Source of the DNA: a virus
Strand: one strand, 5' to 3'
Virus record (IMG/VR): IMGVR_UViG_3300025000_000227
Coordinates: 1-40,270 of that record
Length of the DNA stretch: 40,270 nt
Shown: piece after piece, positions 6,814-14,276 of the stretch
Layout of the letters: each line of letters starts with the position of its first letter
How positions within the stretch are numbered: position 1 is the first letter of the stretch
The notes under the pieces: generated by a model
The model's database searches: none
Seen by the model: the letters and a program-made list of their open reading frames with translations, nothing else
What the model was told of the DNA's origin: nothing
Translations under genes and position numbers: made by a program

Positions 6814-8598
6814 CTATATCAATGACATTTGTTCTGCTTCACCCTCTGCTGGCCACTCAACATCGTCAATAATGTCAACTCTCAGCTCCCCATCATCCGT
6901 AACCAGGAAGAACCACTGATACCCGTCTGTCTTAGCTTCTTGAATCATCTTCTTTTGTTCAATTGGATTCAGATTTTGGAATCCATCAAAGCAAATAAAC
7001 TTTACATCTGCCCGGTCTGCCAGAGCTTTTGCGATTTTAATTGAAATGTCCTGCATCTTTTCACCGTCAGACAATCCATCCAGCAGAGTTCCATTCACGC
7101 GAAGCATACCTTTATCGTCAACTGTGATTCCTTCGATTGGACACTTTGAGATTTTGAGTAGTTCAAGCGGTAATGAACGAGCCTTTTTGATTTTGGTAGT
7201 CAGATCATCCGACTGTGCTTGTTTTGGAGCAATCTTATCAATAAGAATTGATTTCATCAGGTCATAATCCCTCAGATACGATTGCATTTCAGCGACTTCA
7301 TTTGCAGCAGCAGTAAGCGGTTCGGTGTCAATTGGCTCGGTTTCTTCAAGAATTTTTTTAGAGTTTCCGGCTTCTGCATCAACTGTCTTGATCTGCTCAC
7401 TGGTTTTTTCGTCAATGGATTGCAGTGATTGTTTCTCCAACTCGTCAATATGCAAAAGCTCCTGCTCTTTTACTGAAATGGATTGTTTGTTTTTAGAAAG
7501 AACCTCTTTAGCTTCATCAACCTCTTTAGCAATTTCATCTTTTTTGAGATTCTTAGATCTTTCAGAGTCTTCAACTATTGCTTTTAAAGTATTTTCATGT
7601 TCAGTCTTTAAGGCCTGAAGCGCAGTTTTATATTCAAGTTCAGCTTCTGTAACCTTATTTTTAGCAGAATCATCTATGCTCTTGACTTCTGCATGATACC
7701 TGTCTCTTGCACCATCAATAACGATCTGCAAATCTTTAACTTTCTGATTCAAGAATTGTATAAACTCACGGCCTTCTGATCTGGTCCGGTCAAAAGCGTT
7801 CTTTTTGGTCTGCTTGTCCGTTTCAGCATTCGCCTTAATTACATCTATTCGGCTTTGCAATCCATCTATTGCAGCCTTTGCAGCATCTATTTTGCGGTTT
7901 ATTTCGTTAGCTTCAGCCACTTTTGCATCAAGCTGCCTGACGTTAACGACGCGCCACTTCTCACCGTCATAGTTAGCTGGTAGCTGCTTTCTATACCCTT
8001 CCGCCTGAGCTTGCAATACTTCAATGTCATGGTTTATTGGTGTCCGTTCGGCATAATACTTATCCTCAATGAGCTTCAGAATTTTGAGAATATGTATCGT
8101 ATAGTTGACGTCCGGGATTTCTCCAAACCATTCCGAGATATTCTCCATAGTCCAGGGTATTTCTAATAATCCGAGAACTATAGCGGACTGTTCTTCTGGC
8201 TTCTTTCTGAGGAATTCACCCGGCCTGAATATTTCGCCTTTAATCAAACTACGCAGGAAACCTTCTGTCTGTGGAACTGCCTGTCCGGGCTTTGTGATTT
8301 TCAAATAATCAGAAGAACCCGTGCGGATCTTTCTATTAATCATCATTTCTTCATGGGTTACCTGATCTTCCAGCTCGACAAATAAAGTTGCCTCCTTTTC
8401 TCCATGCCTGACAACCTCTGATCGCCTTTCCTTACCATCCAATTTGCCGAGAAGCGCACATTCCAAACCTTCAATAATGGACGTTTTGCCAGCTCCTTTG
8501 TGGCCTGATATGACATTGACCTTTCCGAGTTGTTTGTCTATAATATCTAGCCCGATCCACTTTCCGAACTTAATTGTTGTTGCATATAAAAATCCCAT
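6814..8598 (-). CDS. SMC/RecF-like AAA ATPase of the recombination block, 594 aa
   Basis: ABC-type SMC-like ATPase. The N-terminal lobe carries Walker A (SGHKGAGKTS, residues 31-40). About 250 residues of coiled coil follow, roughly 220-470. The C-terminal lobe has the signature LSDGEK (509-514) and a Walker B strand FICFDG (534-539). The Walker B aspartate is followed by glycine, not the usual glutamate, so hydrolysis may be slow or assisted. By analogy with SbcC and RecF it probably clamps DNA and governs the downstream nucleases. It has no partner SbcD gene; the RecE/Cas4-like and ERCC4 nucleases two and three genes downstream are the likely partners. Confidence 0.87.
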   Translation of the reverse strand: MGFLYATTIKFGKWIGLDIIDKQLGKVNVISGHKGAGKTSIIEGLECALLGKLDGKERRSEVVRHGEKEATLFVELEDQVTHEEMMINRKIRTGSSDYLKITKPGQAVPQTEGFLRSLIKGEIFRPGEFLRKKPEEQSAIVLGLLEIPWTMENISEWFGEIPDVNYTIHILKILKLIEDKYYAERTPINHDIEVLQAQAEGYRKQLPANYDGEKWRVVNVRQLDAKVAEANEINRKIDAAKAAIDGLQSRIDVIKANAETDKQTKKNAFDRTRSEGREFIQFLNQKVKDLQIVIDGARDRYHAEVKSIDDSAKNKVTEAELEYKTALQALKTEHENTLKAIVEDSERSKNLKKDEIAKEVDEAKEVLSKNKQSISVKEQELLHIDELEKQSLQSIDEKTSEQIKTVDAEAGNSKKILEETEPIDTEPLTAAANEVAEMQSYLRDYDLMKSILIDKIAPKQAQSDDLTTKIKKARSLPLELLKISKCPIEGITVDDKGMLRVNGTLLDGLSDGEKMQDISIKIAKALADRADVKFICFDGFQNLNPIEQKKMIQEAKTDGYQWFFLVTDDGELRVDIIDDVEWPAEGEAEQMSLI

Positions 8599-8772
8599 TT
8601 ACCTCTCGACCTCCCTATTTATTTGTTCTTTCAACTTTGCATTCTCTAATTCCAACTCTTCAATGTGTTCTTCCAGCCTTTCAACCTTATTGCAGTACCG
8701 CTTTATCATAGTGCCTATGTCGCTTAAATCGACATCAACCGGATAGTAATGTAAACCAATTGTTGTTTTCAA
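8599..8772 (-). CDS. Short coiled-coil protein, 57 aa
   Basis: The C-terminal 35 residues form a heptad-like coiled coil (VERLEEHIEELELENAKLKEQI), seen here as two halves around ELELEN. The TTG at 8772 follows a GGGGAGG site and is preferred over an ATG at 8796 with no ribosome site. The stop directly abuts the ATPase start. It may pair with that SMC-like protein, judging only by adjacency. Confidence 0.6.
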   Translation of the reverse strand: MKTTIGLHYYPVDVDLSDIGTMIKRYCNKVERLEEHIEELELENAKLKEQINREVER

Positions 8773-8839
8773 ACTCCCCCTCCCCTTTCTCCCCATCTTC
8801 AGGGCTTGTCCTTCGCATATTTATACATTTACCGTATAT

Positions 8840-8868
8840 TTGCGTTTCCGCCGCTATTGTGCTATACT
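8840..8868 (+). promoter_or_regulatory. Possible plus-strand promoter for a very short RNA
   Basis: TTGCGT (8840-8845) and TATACT (8863-8868) are spaced by 17 bases. A terminator-like hairpin with a T-rich tail follows only about 20 bases later (8889-8917). This predicts an RNA of about 40 bases antisense to the leader of the 57-aa gene. It is not supported beyond sequence pattern. Confidence 0.3.
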
Positions 8869-8888
8869 CTGCTTAGCTGTTTACATTT

Positions 8889-8917
8889 GCCCTTCTAGGA
8901 GGGCTTTTCTATTTTAT
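8889..8917 (+). terminator. Terminator-like hairpin between early genes
   Basis: GCCCTT-CTAG-GAGGGC (8889-8904) is followed on the plus strand by TTTTCTATTTT. In the minus-strand early transcript the same stem lies just after the stop of the 125-aa gene and could act as an intercistronic hairpin. Confidence 0.4.
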
Positions 8918-9286
8918 GTACCATTCGCCGTGCAGGATTTCGTCAAACGTGACAGGCTCACCATAGTCAATTGTTGTAAATGCCACGCCGCCATATTCCT
9001 TTGTTACACCTTTGTAATTACAAATAATACGGCCTCCATCCTTACCTTTTGCCTTCACTGCCTCTAAAAATGGAACAGGCTGGGGGATTTCTTCAAGTTC
9101 GGTTTTAGAATTTACGTGTGCAAAAAGCAGATTATCACCACAAACTCTTAAATCCCCACTTTTGAAAATTGCAGTTTCGTATTCTCTGCCGTGCCTATCG
9201 ATAAGCGTATCCCTAACCTTATACCTCTTCCCCTCATACTTCTGCGGATTTTCTGCCGCCAATTTCATCACATCGTATGCTTTCAT
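8909..9286 (-). CDS. Hypothetical protein, 125 aa
   Basis: Beta-rich with a short helical start (KAYDVMKLAAENPQKYEGK). No catalytic motif is seen. The ATG at 9286 has a GAGGG site six bases upstream and is chosen over a GTG at 9307. It lies in the stretch of small early genes between the tiny membrane proteins and the recombination block. Function unknown. Confidence 0.65.
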   Translation of the reverse strand: MKAYDVMKLAAENPQKYEGKRYKVRDTLIDRHGREYETAIFKSGDLRVCGDNLLFAHVNSKTELEEIPQPVPFLEAVKAKGKDGGRIICNYKGVTKEYGGVAFTTIDYGEPVTFDEILHGEWYIK

Positions 9287-9303
9287 AGTTTCCCTCTCTC
9301 CCT

Positions 9304-9495
9304 TCACAAATTAATATTAATGTGCCTCTCCGCACTCCCTAACGCCTTGCTTGCCATGCTCCTTTTCTTCGCCTCCTTCCTGTCCAGTGCATCATTAACG
9401 ATGTACCTTATGTACCCTATCCCGCCGCCTATCATCATGCACAGGATGGTGATGACAAGGATTTTTACCACCGGGTGTAAATCGTGCCAGTTCAT
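9304..9495 (-). CDS. Small membrane protein, 63 aa
   Basis: One transmembrane helix at about residues 8-32 (VVKILVITILCMMIGGGIGY). A basic cytoplasmic-type tail rich in Lys/Arg follows. ATG at 9495 is preceded by GGGAGGT. Such proteins in early phage regions can modify the host envelope, but no family is recognised. Confidence 0.65.
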   Translation of the reverse strand: MNWHDLHPVVKILVITILCMMIGGGIGYIRYIVNDALDRKEAKKRSMASKALGSAERHININL

Positions 9496-9507
9496 GGTGT
9501 GACCTCC

Positions 9508-9750
9508 CTATGCATAAATGGTTACGTCTAAGTCTTTGCTTCTACTCTTTTTTTGTATCCGCATGATGATGTACCGCTTGATTCCTCCGAATTTCTTTAC
9601 CTGCATTTTCTGCCATGCTGAAATGAACCTCCTGCGGTTGAATGCGTGATTTTCCTTTGTGCTGTAGACTGCGTTTTTGAGCCTATTTCTTTGAATCTTG
9701 CGGTTATAGACCGGATTTACTGACTGTGGATTTCTGTGATTACCTTTCAT
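9508..9750 (-). CDS. Hypothetical highly basic protein, 80 aa
   Basis: Very rich in Arg, Lys and Asn (NPVYNRKIQRNRLKN, HAFNRRRF), suggesting nucleic-acid contact. No fold is recognised. The ATG at 9750 follows GGAGG, which overlaps the stop of the 50-aa gene upstream. It lies 12 bases from the small membrane protein downstream. Confidence 0.6.
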   Translation of the reverse strand: MKGNHRNPQSVNPVYNRKIQRNRLKNAVYSTKENHAFNRRRFISAWQKMQVKKFGGIKRYIIMRIQKKSRSKDLDVTIYA

Positions 9751-9764
9751 ACTCTTGACCCCTC

Positions 9765-9917
9765 CTATAAATTTATTAGCCTTTCGGCTTGGTAATGGGC
9801 TTTTGTGGAGCCCACTGAACCATCCGCCTTTAACGGCGTTGCATATATATCACCTGCCTTACTGGATAATTTGCTTTGTCTTTTGTGCCGCTTAGAAACT
9901 TTACAAATGAGTGGCAT
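9765..9917 (-). CDS. Small hypothetical protein, 50 aa
   Basis: Basic protein beginning MPLICKVSKRHKRQSK. ATG at 9917 is preceded by AGGTAGGTG. The stop at 9767-9765 is immediately followed by the GGAGG site of the next gene. The tight packing supports expression, but the family is unknown. Confidence 0.5.
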   Translation of the reverse strand: MPLICKVSKRHKRQSKLSSKAGDIYATPLKADGSVGSTKAHYQAERLINL

Positions 9918-9941
9918 CACCTACCTTTGTGTGGAAATTAA

Positions 9942-10067
9942 CTACCAATATTTCAAAATAGCAATTATTACTTTAAGTAGCCATTTCAGCAGGAACCCTG
10001 CAAACACGAGATATCCAAGGATTAACACGCATAAGACAATTGCAACCGGAACTGTGATGTTTTCCAA
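9942..10067 (-). CDS. Tiny single-span membrane protein, 41 aa
   Basis: TTG start at 10067 behind AAGGGGAG, which is formed by the end of the upstream gene. The product is almost entirely hydrophobic (VAIVLCVLILGYLVFAGFLL) with a short basic end, LLKVIIAILKYW. It probably sits in the host inner membrane. It is coupled to the 44-aa gene upstream. Function unknown. Confidence 0.55.
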   Translation of the reverse strand: MENITVPVAIVLCVLILGYLVFAGFLLKWLLKVIIAILKYW

Positions 10068-10070
10068 TGC

Positions 10071-10205
10071 TTACTCCCCTTCCATCCCTATATCCACTAT
10101 CCGCCCATCCCGGACGGTAAAATATGTGCCTGTCAGCCTGTACCAGTCCGCGAACCAGTGTAATGGTACCTGCTCGTTTAGAACTTTTGATTTTTCAAGT
10201 GGCAT
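10071..10205 (-). CDS. Small hypothetical protein, 44 aa
   Basis: Begins MPLEKSKVLNEQ at 10205 after AAAGGAG. A longer in-frame version to 10274 overlaps the previous gene and has no clear ribosome site. Contains an aromatic patch HWFADWYRLTGTYF and a beta-hairpin-like end. No family is recognised. Confidence 0.5.
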   Translation of the reverse strand: MPLEKSKVLNEQVPLHWFADWYRLTGTYFTVRDGRIVDIGMEGE

Positions 10206-10231
10206 GTGAGCTCCTTTGTGGGGAATTTTTG

Positions 10232-10555
10232 TTAGTACCATTCTCCTTTTCTTACAATCCAGACAGGGAACCATCCCTGTTTCTTTTTGCCGTACATAGT
10301 AATAGGCTGTGTTTTACACTTGTCCACATAATAACCGCCAAGAGGCTCCTCATCGGTGTTTTCCCAATCTGTCCTTACTTGATATTTAGCCCATCCTTCT
10401 TCAACTATCATCCCATCCTTGCAGTCAGGATGTAGGCAATCCTCTTGAATGATGTAGTCGGGTACATTTTCTTTCTCTGGACACTCACGCTTCGCTATGA
10501 CGTACGCATCTCCATCACAGTCAAAGTCCCACGCATCCCATTTGAATTTTGCCAT
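10232..10555 (-). CDS. Hypothetical protein, 107 aa
   Basis: Acidic N-terminal half (KWDAWDFDCDGDAYVIAK) with scattered cysteines (CPEK, CLHPDC, DKCKT) and many tryptophans. It might bind metal, although the cysteines do not form a standard ribbon. Start at 10555 follows GGAG. Part of the small-gene run of the early operon. Confidence 0.6.
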   Translation of the reverse strand: MAKFKWDAWDFDCDGDAYVIAKRECPEKENVPDYIIQEDCLHPDCKDGMIVEEGWAKYQVRTDWENTDEEPLGGYYVDKCKTQPITMYGKKKQGWFPVWIVRKGEWY

Positions 10556-10607
10556 CTATAACTCCTCCAATCCCGTTTATTTCTTCGCCCTCTTTTTAAA
10601 CTCCGTC

Positions 10608-11153
10608 CTACTCCACCTCCCACACTTCCAACCATACCCTCCCAAATTCAAAGCATTCCTTCGCACTCGCCATGTACACGTCCAACCTCCCCTCCGTAAT
10701 ATCCCCGCCGCAATCCATCACCACAAATGTCCTGTCAAAGTAGGGTATATACAGCTTCGTGCCTATCGGATACTCTTTCAGCCATGCCGCAATATATCCA
10801 TCCTGCACATACTCACCGCTCGCTGTTATGCCGTATGTGGGGTCGCTCGGTTTCTTGCCGCAGGAGCCTTCCCAATAGGCGGTGCATTCCATTACTTTGT
10901 GTCCACGTTCCCCGCCTCTGTCTGCCTTGTCCTGTGCAAGCCGTTCCTGTGCCTCTTTTAGTTGAGTGGATAATTTGTCAATCTCAGCTTGATATTGGCT
11001 ACATTTGGCGCGTACGCTGTCTAGTTCGGTCTGTAGCGTGGCGTTTTGCTGTTGTGCGGCGTATAGTTCGTTTCCGGTGGCGATTAGGCTGATAAACGTG
11101 TATACGGTGGCGATTAGGGCGATTATGTAAACAAATATTAGTTTAGGTTTCAT
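10608..11153 (-). CDS. Membrane-anchored 3D-domain protein, 181 aa
   Basis: One N-terminal membrane helix (residues 5-25), a coiled coil (about 30-75), then a C-terminal 3D domain of the double-psi beta-barrel type found in cell-wall lytic proteins. The domain shows MECTAYW near 88, YGITASGEYV at 107-116, IPYFDRTFVVMDCGG around 136-150 and RLDVYM near 156-161. Two of the three name-giving aspartates are visible (147 and 157); the first appears replaced in GYIAAW. The ATG at 11153 follows GGAGG and is preferred over an upstream in-frame start. It sits among early genes, far from the lysis genes, so a role in the envelope early in infection is inferred. Confidence 0.78.
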   Translation of the reverse strand: MKPKLIFVYIIALIATVYTFISLIATGNELYAAQQQNATLQTELDSVRAKCSQYQAEIDKLSTQLKEAQERLAQDKADRGGERGHKVMECTAYWEGSCGKKPSDPTYGITASGEYVQDGYIAAWLKEYPIGTKLYIPYFDRTFVVMDCGGDITEGRLDVYMASAKECFEFGRVWLEVWEVE

Positions 11154-11163
11154 TGGGTGCCTC

Positions 11164-11598
11164 CTACAATAGCTCAGGATTTTCGTAAATGTTGCCGATG
11201 ATTTCACACTGCTCATTCCGGAAGTATAATATCGTGTCACCATACGGACTTTTACCTATTAGACTTGCGTAAAAATTGCCCCTGTTAAATTCCACTTGGT
11301 AATGTCTTATTACTTTTTGTTCAGTTAAGGGATGGATATAACTGCCGTCTAAGATATCCCCCTCATATATCTCCTTGCCGTTTTTGTCATGGAGGCCTGT
11401 AAATTCTCCGACTGTGGAGAGGTCAACAGCGTGCCTGTCTCGATAAACCTTCCCTATCTTGCTCATGCTGTCATATGTAATAAACGCATCGCGCTTTGTT
11501 TTCGTCAAATCGCCGTCAATTAAGTGCAATTCAACAAACCCATGCGCCCATTCACTGTTGTCAAGTCTTTTACCTCTAAACTTTATCTCTCTGCTCAA
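11164..11598 (-). CDS. YopX-family protein, 144 aa
   Basis: Matches the phage YopX pattern: MSREIKFRGKRLDN at the N-terminus, GEFTGLHDKNGKEIYEGDIL in the middle and a C-terminal IIGNIYENPELL. YopX proteins are common in temperate phages of Bacillota and have no proven function. The TTG start at 11598 has an AGGAGG site and overlaps the stop of the 43-aa gene in a TTGA. Confidence 0.9.
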   Translation of the reverse strand: MSREIKFRGKRLDNSEWAHGFVELHLIDGDLTKTKRDAFITYDSMSKIGKVYRDRHAVDLSTVGEFTGLHDKNGKEIYEGDILDGSYIHPLTEQKVIRHYQVEFNRGNFYASLIGKSPYGDTILYFRNEQCEIIGNIYENPELL

Positions 11599-11726
11599 TT
11601 TCTCCCCCTCCTAACCCTCTTAGTCCTCCGCTCCTCCAGATCGTACAAATCCCGTTTAGCCTGCAACTTGCGTTTTGCTCGGATGGAGCGGGTGAGTTTT
11701 ATGTACTCTAGTGTGCGTGTGTGCAT
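11595..11726 (-). CDS. Small very basic protein, 43 aa
   Basis: Begins MHTRTLEYIKLTRSIRAKRK at 11726 after GGAGGT. About 40 percent of residues are Arg or Lys, ending in RRTKRVRRGRN. It ends in a TTGA overlap with the YopX-family gene. No family is recognised; nucleic-acid binding is plausible from charge. Confidence 0.55.
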   Translation of the reverse strand: MHTRTLEYIKLTRSIRAKRKLQAKRDLYDLEERRTKRVRRGRN

Positions 11727-11736
11727 TGGGTACCTC

Positions 11737-12717
11737 CTAAAATAGTGATTGCTGTCCGTCCTTGATTTCAGCCGTTTTACAATTTTCTACCGCTTGCATA
11801 AAGTAACTTTCTTTGAGCTCTATGCCTATCCCGCGCCTGTCCATTTTCACCGCCGAATATATCTCGCTTCCGATTCCAGCGAATGGGCTTAATACTGTGT
11901 CATTAGGATTTGTCCATAGGTGTATGGCTCTTTCGATTACGTCAAGCTGCAAAGGGCATATATGGCGTTCGTCTTTTTCTTCCCTTGCTTTTTCTCTATT
12001 TAGAGTGTTGCTCTGCCTTATATCCATCCATATAGGACTTGCATACCTGCGCCATACATTGTGGGAATATACCGGGTCAACCGCAGCCACAGATATGTTT
12101 CTGTGTTCTCTGCTGTCTTTTAATGTTGGTTTGGTTTTTGGTGCTTCCGGTTCATTTTCACCTATAAAATAATTAAATCCATCTTCATGCTCTACCGGTT
12201 CTGGGTTATCCCCGGGCTTCATCATGGTAATCAAATAATCTGGAAGCCCTTGTCTGCATCTGGCTGAATCCTTCTGAATTTGTTTGTGCATCAATCCCAG
12301 CGCCTTCGTTCTTGTGGCTTCAATCAATGGGTCTTTCCAAATTGCTACCCGGGAATGATAAATGAATCCTACGGATTGAAACAATCTCAACATATCTCCC
12401 GGGAAGTCTTTCAATCCTATGTATCCGTCACGTTCTTTCATGGCCGGGATATCCATGCAGTGGAATGATAATAACCGCCCGGGCATCATAACCCTGAAAA
12501 GCTGTACTGCAAGGAATTGAAAATTAAGTATAAAATTTTCATCATTTTTACAATTCCCCATATCCCGCTCACTATTGCTATAGGTGTATAAAGAAGCAAA
12601 TGGAGGACTAAATATTGAATAATGAATAGAATCATCCGGTATGCCTTTCAATACCTCCACACTGTCACCGTTATATAAAGCCCAATTCTTGCCCATCTCT
12701 TGATTTAATACTTTCAC
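11737..12717 (-). CDS. DNA methyltransferase (SPPF/beta-class arrangement), 326 aa
   Basis: Amino-methyltransferase expected to modify phage DNA. Motif IV is SPPF at residues 37-40 near the N-terminus, and the S-adenosylmethionine motif FAGIG is at 279-283 near the C-terminus. This order is typical of beta-class enzymes. An SPP(F/Y) tetrad is often linked to N4-cytosine methylation, but the target base is not certain. The region between (about 90-230) is the likely recognition domain. A GTG start at 12717 overlaps the helicase stop (GTGA); an ATG six codons upstream has no ribosome site. No restriction enzyme is adjacent, so it more likely protects against host restriction or marks DNA. Confidence 0.85.
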   Translation of the reverse strand: MKVLNQEMGKNWALYNGDSVEVLKGIPDDSIHYSIFSPPFASLYTYSNSERDMGNCKNDENFILNFQFLAVQLFRVMMPGRLLSFHCMDIPAMKERDGYIGLKDFPGDMLRLFQSVGFIYHSRVAIWKDPLIEATRTKALGLMHKQIQKDSARCRQGLPDYLITMMKPGDNPEPVEHEDGFNYFIGENEPEAPKTKPTLKDSREHRNISVAAVDPVYSHNVWRRYASPIWMDIRQSNTLNREKAREEKDERHICPLQLDVIERAIHLWTNPNDTVLSPFAGIGSEIYSAVKMDRRGIGIELKESYFMQAVENCKTAEIKDGQQSLF

Positions 12718-14108
12718 ATTGCCACCCCTAACCATTCCGGCAAAATCATTTCTGTTTCCGGATTGTAGCTTATTGTCTCTCTGAAAGTTCCGTGGATTTC
12801 TTTTGTTAAAATATCCTTTGTGTACTTCACCATTTCAGCCATCATTTGTGCCGCGTCCGCTTCTTTACGGTCTATGTTAGCTTTTACCGCTCCTTCTGAT
12901 TCCGATATGACAATATACACATTAACCGGCTTTGTTTGCCCAAACCTCCAGCAACGCCTTATGGCTTGATATAACTGTTCGTAGCTGTCCGATAGTCCGA
13001 CAAATACCATGTTGCTACATTGCTGCCAGTTGATGCCCCATCCAAATATGGAAGGTTTGCTGACTATTGCTCTTATTCCACATGCGGCAAAATCAACCGC
13101 CGATCTTTCCTTATGCTCGTTTTTATCGCTACCTTTTACCTCGACCGCGCCATTGATTGATTTTTTTAACATATCTGATTCAATGTTAAGGTCACACCAT
13201 ACAAGCCATTGGCCGTCACTGTTCGCTAATTTTGCAGCTTTTCCAACTCTTAATTCTAGGCTGTCCCTTCTTGCTCCGCGCCTTTCTTGTAATGTCTGTG
13301 CCAATTCCGGTACCAACATCATTTGTCCGTCAATGTCTTTTAGCGGAGATTCAACAACTATTTCATGTATTTTGAGTGGAGGAAGAATAAACCCATCATC
13401 CGAATAACCTAAATCCGAAGGTTTTTGCAGAACACACGCCCAGGATGAAACCCACTCCCAGAACTTATCAGCCGCATGACCTTTCAATCTCCACTTTGCC
13501 GTATCTCCGCTGTCGTGAACAAAGAATGTAGCCAGCATTTCATTTCTGCCCATAACACCCAACCACTGGCATTGTGTTCCAAGTTCCATAAAATCATTTG
13601 GTGCCGGCGTGGCTGTACAACTTAATTTGTATTGTGTGTTCTGGCATAATTCCATGAGTGTACTTGAATAATGACGGTCAAATCCTTTTAATATGCTGGA
13701 TTCATCAAGTACCACACCAACGAAGCTATCAAAATCAAAATGCTCGATCATTTCATAATTTGTAATATTTATGCCCGATTGAACATCAGATTGATTGCGA
13801 CATACGGTAATATTTATGCCAAACTTTATACCTTCTCTTTGTGTCTGCAGCGATACCGCTAATGGTGCAATAATTAGCACATTGCCACCGGTATATTTAT
13901 GTACTTGTTCCGCAAATTCTAATTGCATAGGGGTTTTACCAAGCCCACAATCAGCCCATATTGCAGCTTTACCTTTTTTCAAGCACCATTTAACAATGTC
14001 TTTCTGAAAATCGAATAACATATGATTCAGATTTTCTTTGTTGACGGTGAAACCTGTTGATTCTATTTTGAATTTCTTTTTGTTCAAAAAATCTTCATAA
14101 TTCAACAT
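12714..14108 (-). CDS. SNF2-type superfamily 2 helicase, 464 aa
   Basis: DNA-dependent ATPase with Walker A ADCGLGKT (52-59), a DE-box LDESS (134-138), motif III SCTATPAPND and motif VI AIRRCWRFGQ (382-391). Both RecA-like lobes are present, and the length is typical of compact phage SNF2 proteins. It is the first gene of the long early operon and overlaps the methyltransferase gene by four bases, so the two are made together. A helicase that moves DNA or stalled forks in front of a methyltransferase is possible. Direct partnership is inferred from the coupling. Confidence 0.9.
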   Translation of the reverse strand: MLNYEDFLNKKKFKIESTGFTVNKENLNHMLFDFQKDIVKWCLKKGKAAIWADCGLGKTPMQLEFAEQVHKYTGGNVLIIAPLAVSLQTQREGIKFGINITVCRNQSDVQSGINITNYEMIEHFDFDSFVGVVLDESSILKGFDRHYSSTLMELCQNTQYKLSCTATPAPNDFMELGTQCQWLGVMGRNEMLATFFVHDSGDTAKWRLKGHAADKFWEWVSSWACVLQKPSDLGYSDDGFILPPLKIHEIVVESPLKDIDGQMMLVPELAQTLQERRGARRDSLELRVGKAAKLANSDGQWLVWCDLNIESDMLKKSINGAVEVKGSDKNEHKERSAVDFAACGIRAIVSKPSIFGWGINWQQCSNMVFVGLSDSYEQLYQAIRRCWRFGQTKPVNVYIVISESEGAVKANIDRKEADAAQMMAEMVKYTKDILTKEIHGTFRETISYNPETEMILPEWLGVAM

Positions 14109-14276
14109 CTCTCACCTCCCTTCCCACCTTATATCTTTCCTTTTTCGCTTCCACCGTCTACAGCACGTTCCTATCGTGCATCGGTGCCCGGCTATGCAAT
14201 TGTCAAGGATCAGTCTGTCCCCAAAATGGGACAACTTTTAAGCCCTCCGGAGAGGGTGAGTGTTTGCGCGGTTAGT
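14109..14276 (-). other. Structured leader of the early operon
   Basis: Read on the minus strand, this 168-base gap holds CCCTC-TCCG-GAGGG, GTCCC-ATTTTG-GGGAC, and a nested pair CACCG/CGGTG enclosing GCACG/CGTGC near 14145-14185. A consensus TTGACA at 14199-14194 has no good -10 at the usual distance. No known riboswitch is recognised. Confidence 0.4.

Noticed and set aside
11737-12717. Restriction-modification system
   Set aside because: The methyltransferase partner is an SNF2 helicase; no restriction nuclease gene is adjacent. The nucleases at 4.8-6.0 kb belong to the recombination block.
14194-14199. Strong promoter from the consensus TTGACA before the helicase gene
   Set aside because: No acceptable -10 box is found at 16-18 bases, so only the -35 half is present. 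It is mentioned in the leader feature but not called as a promoter.
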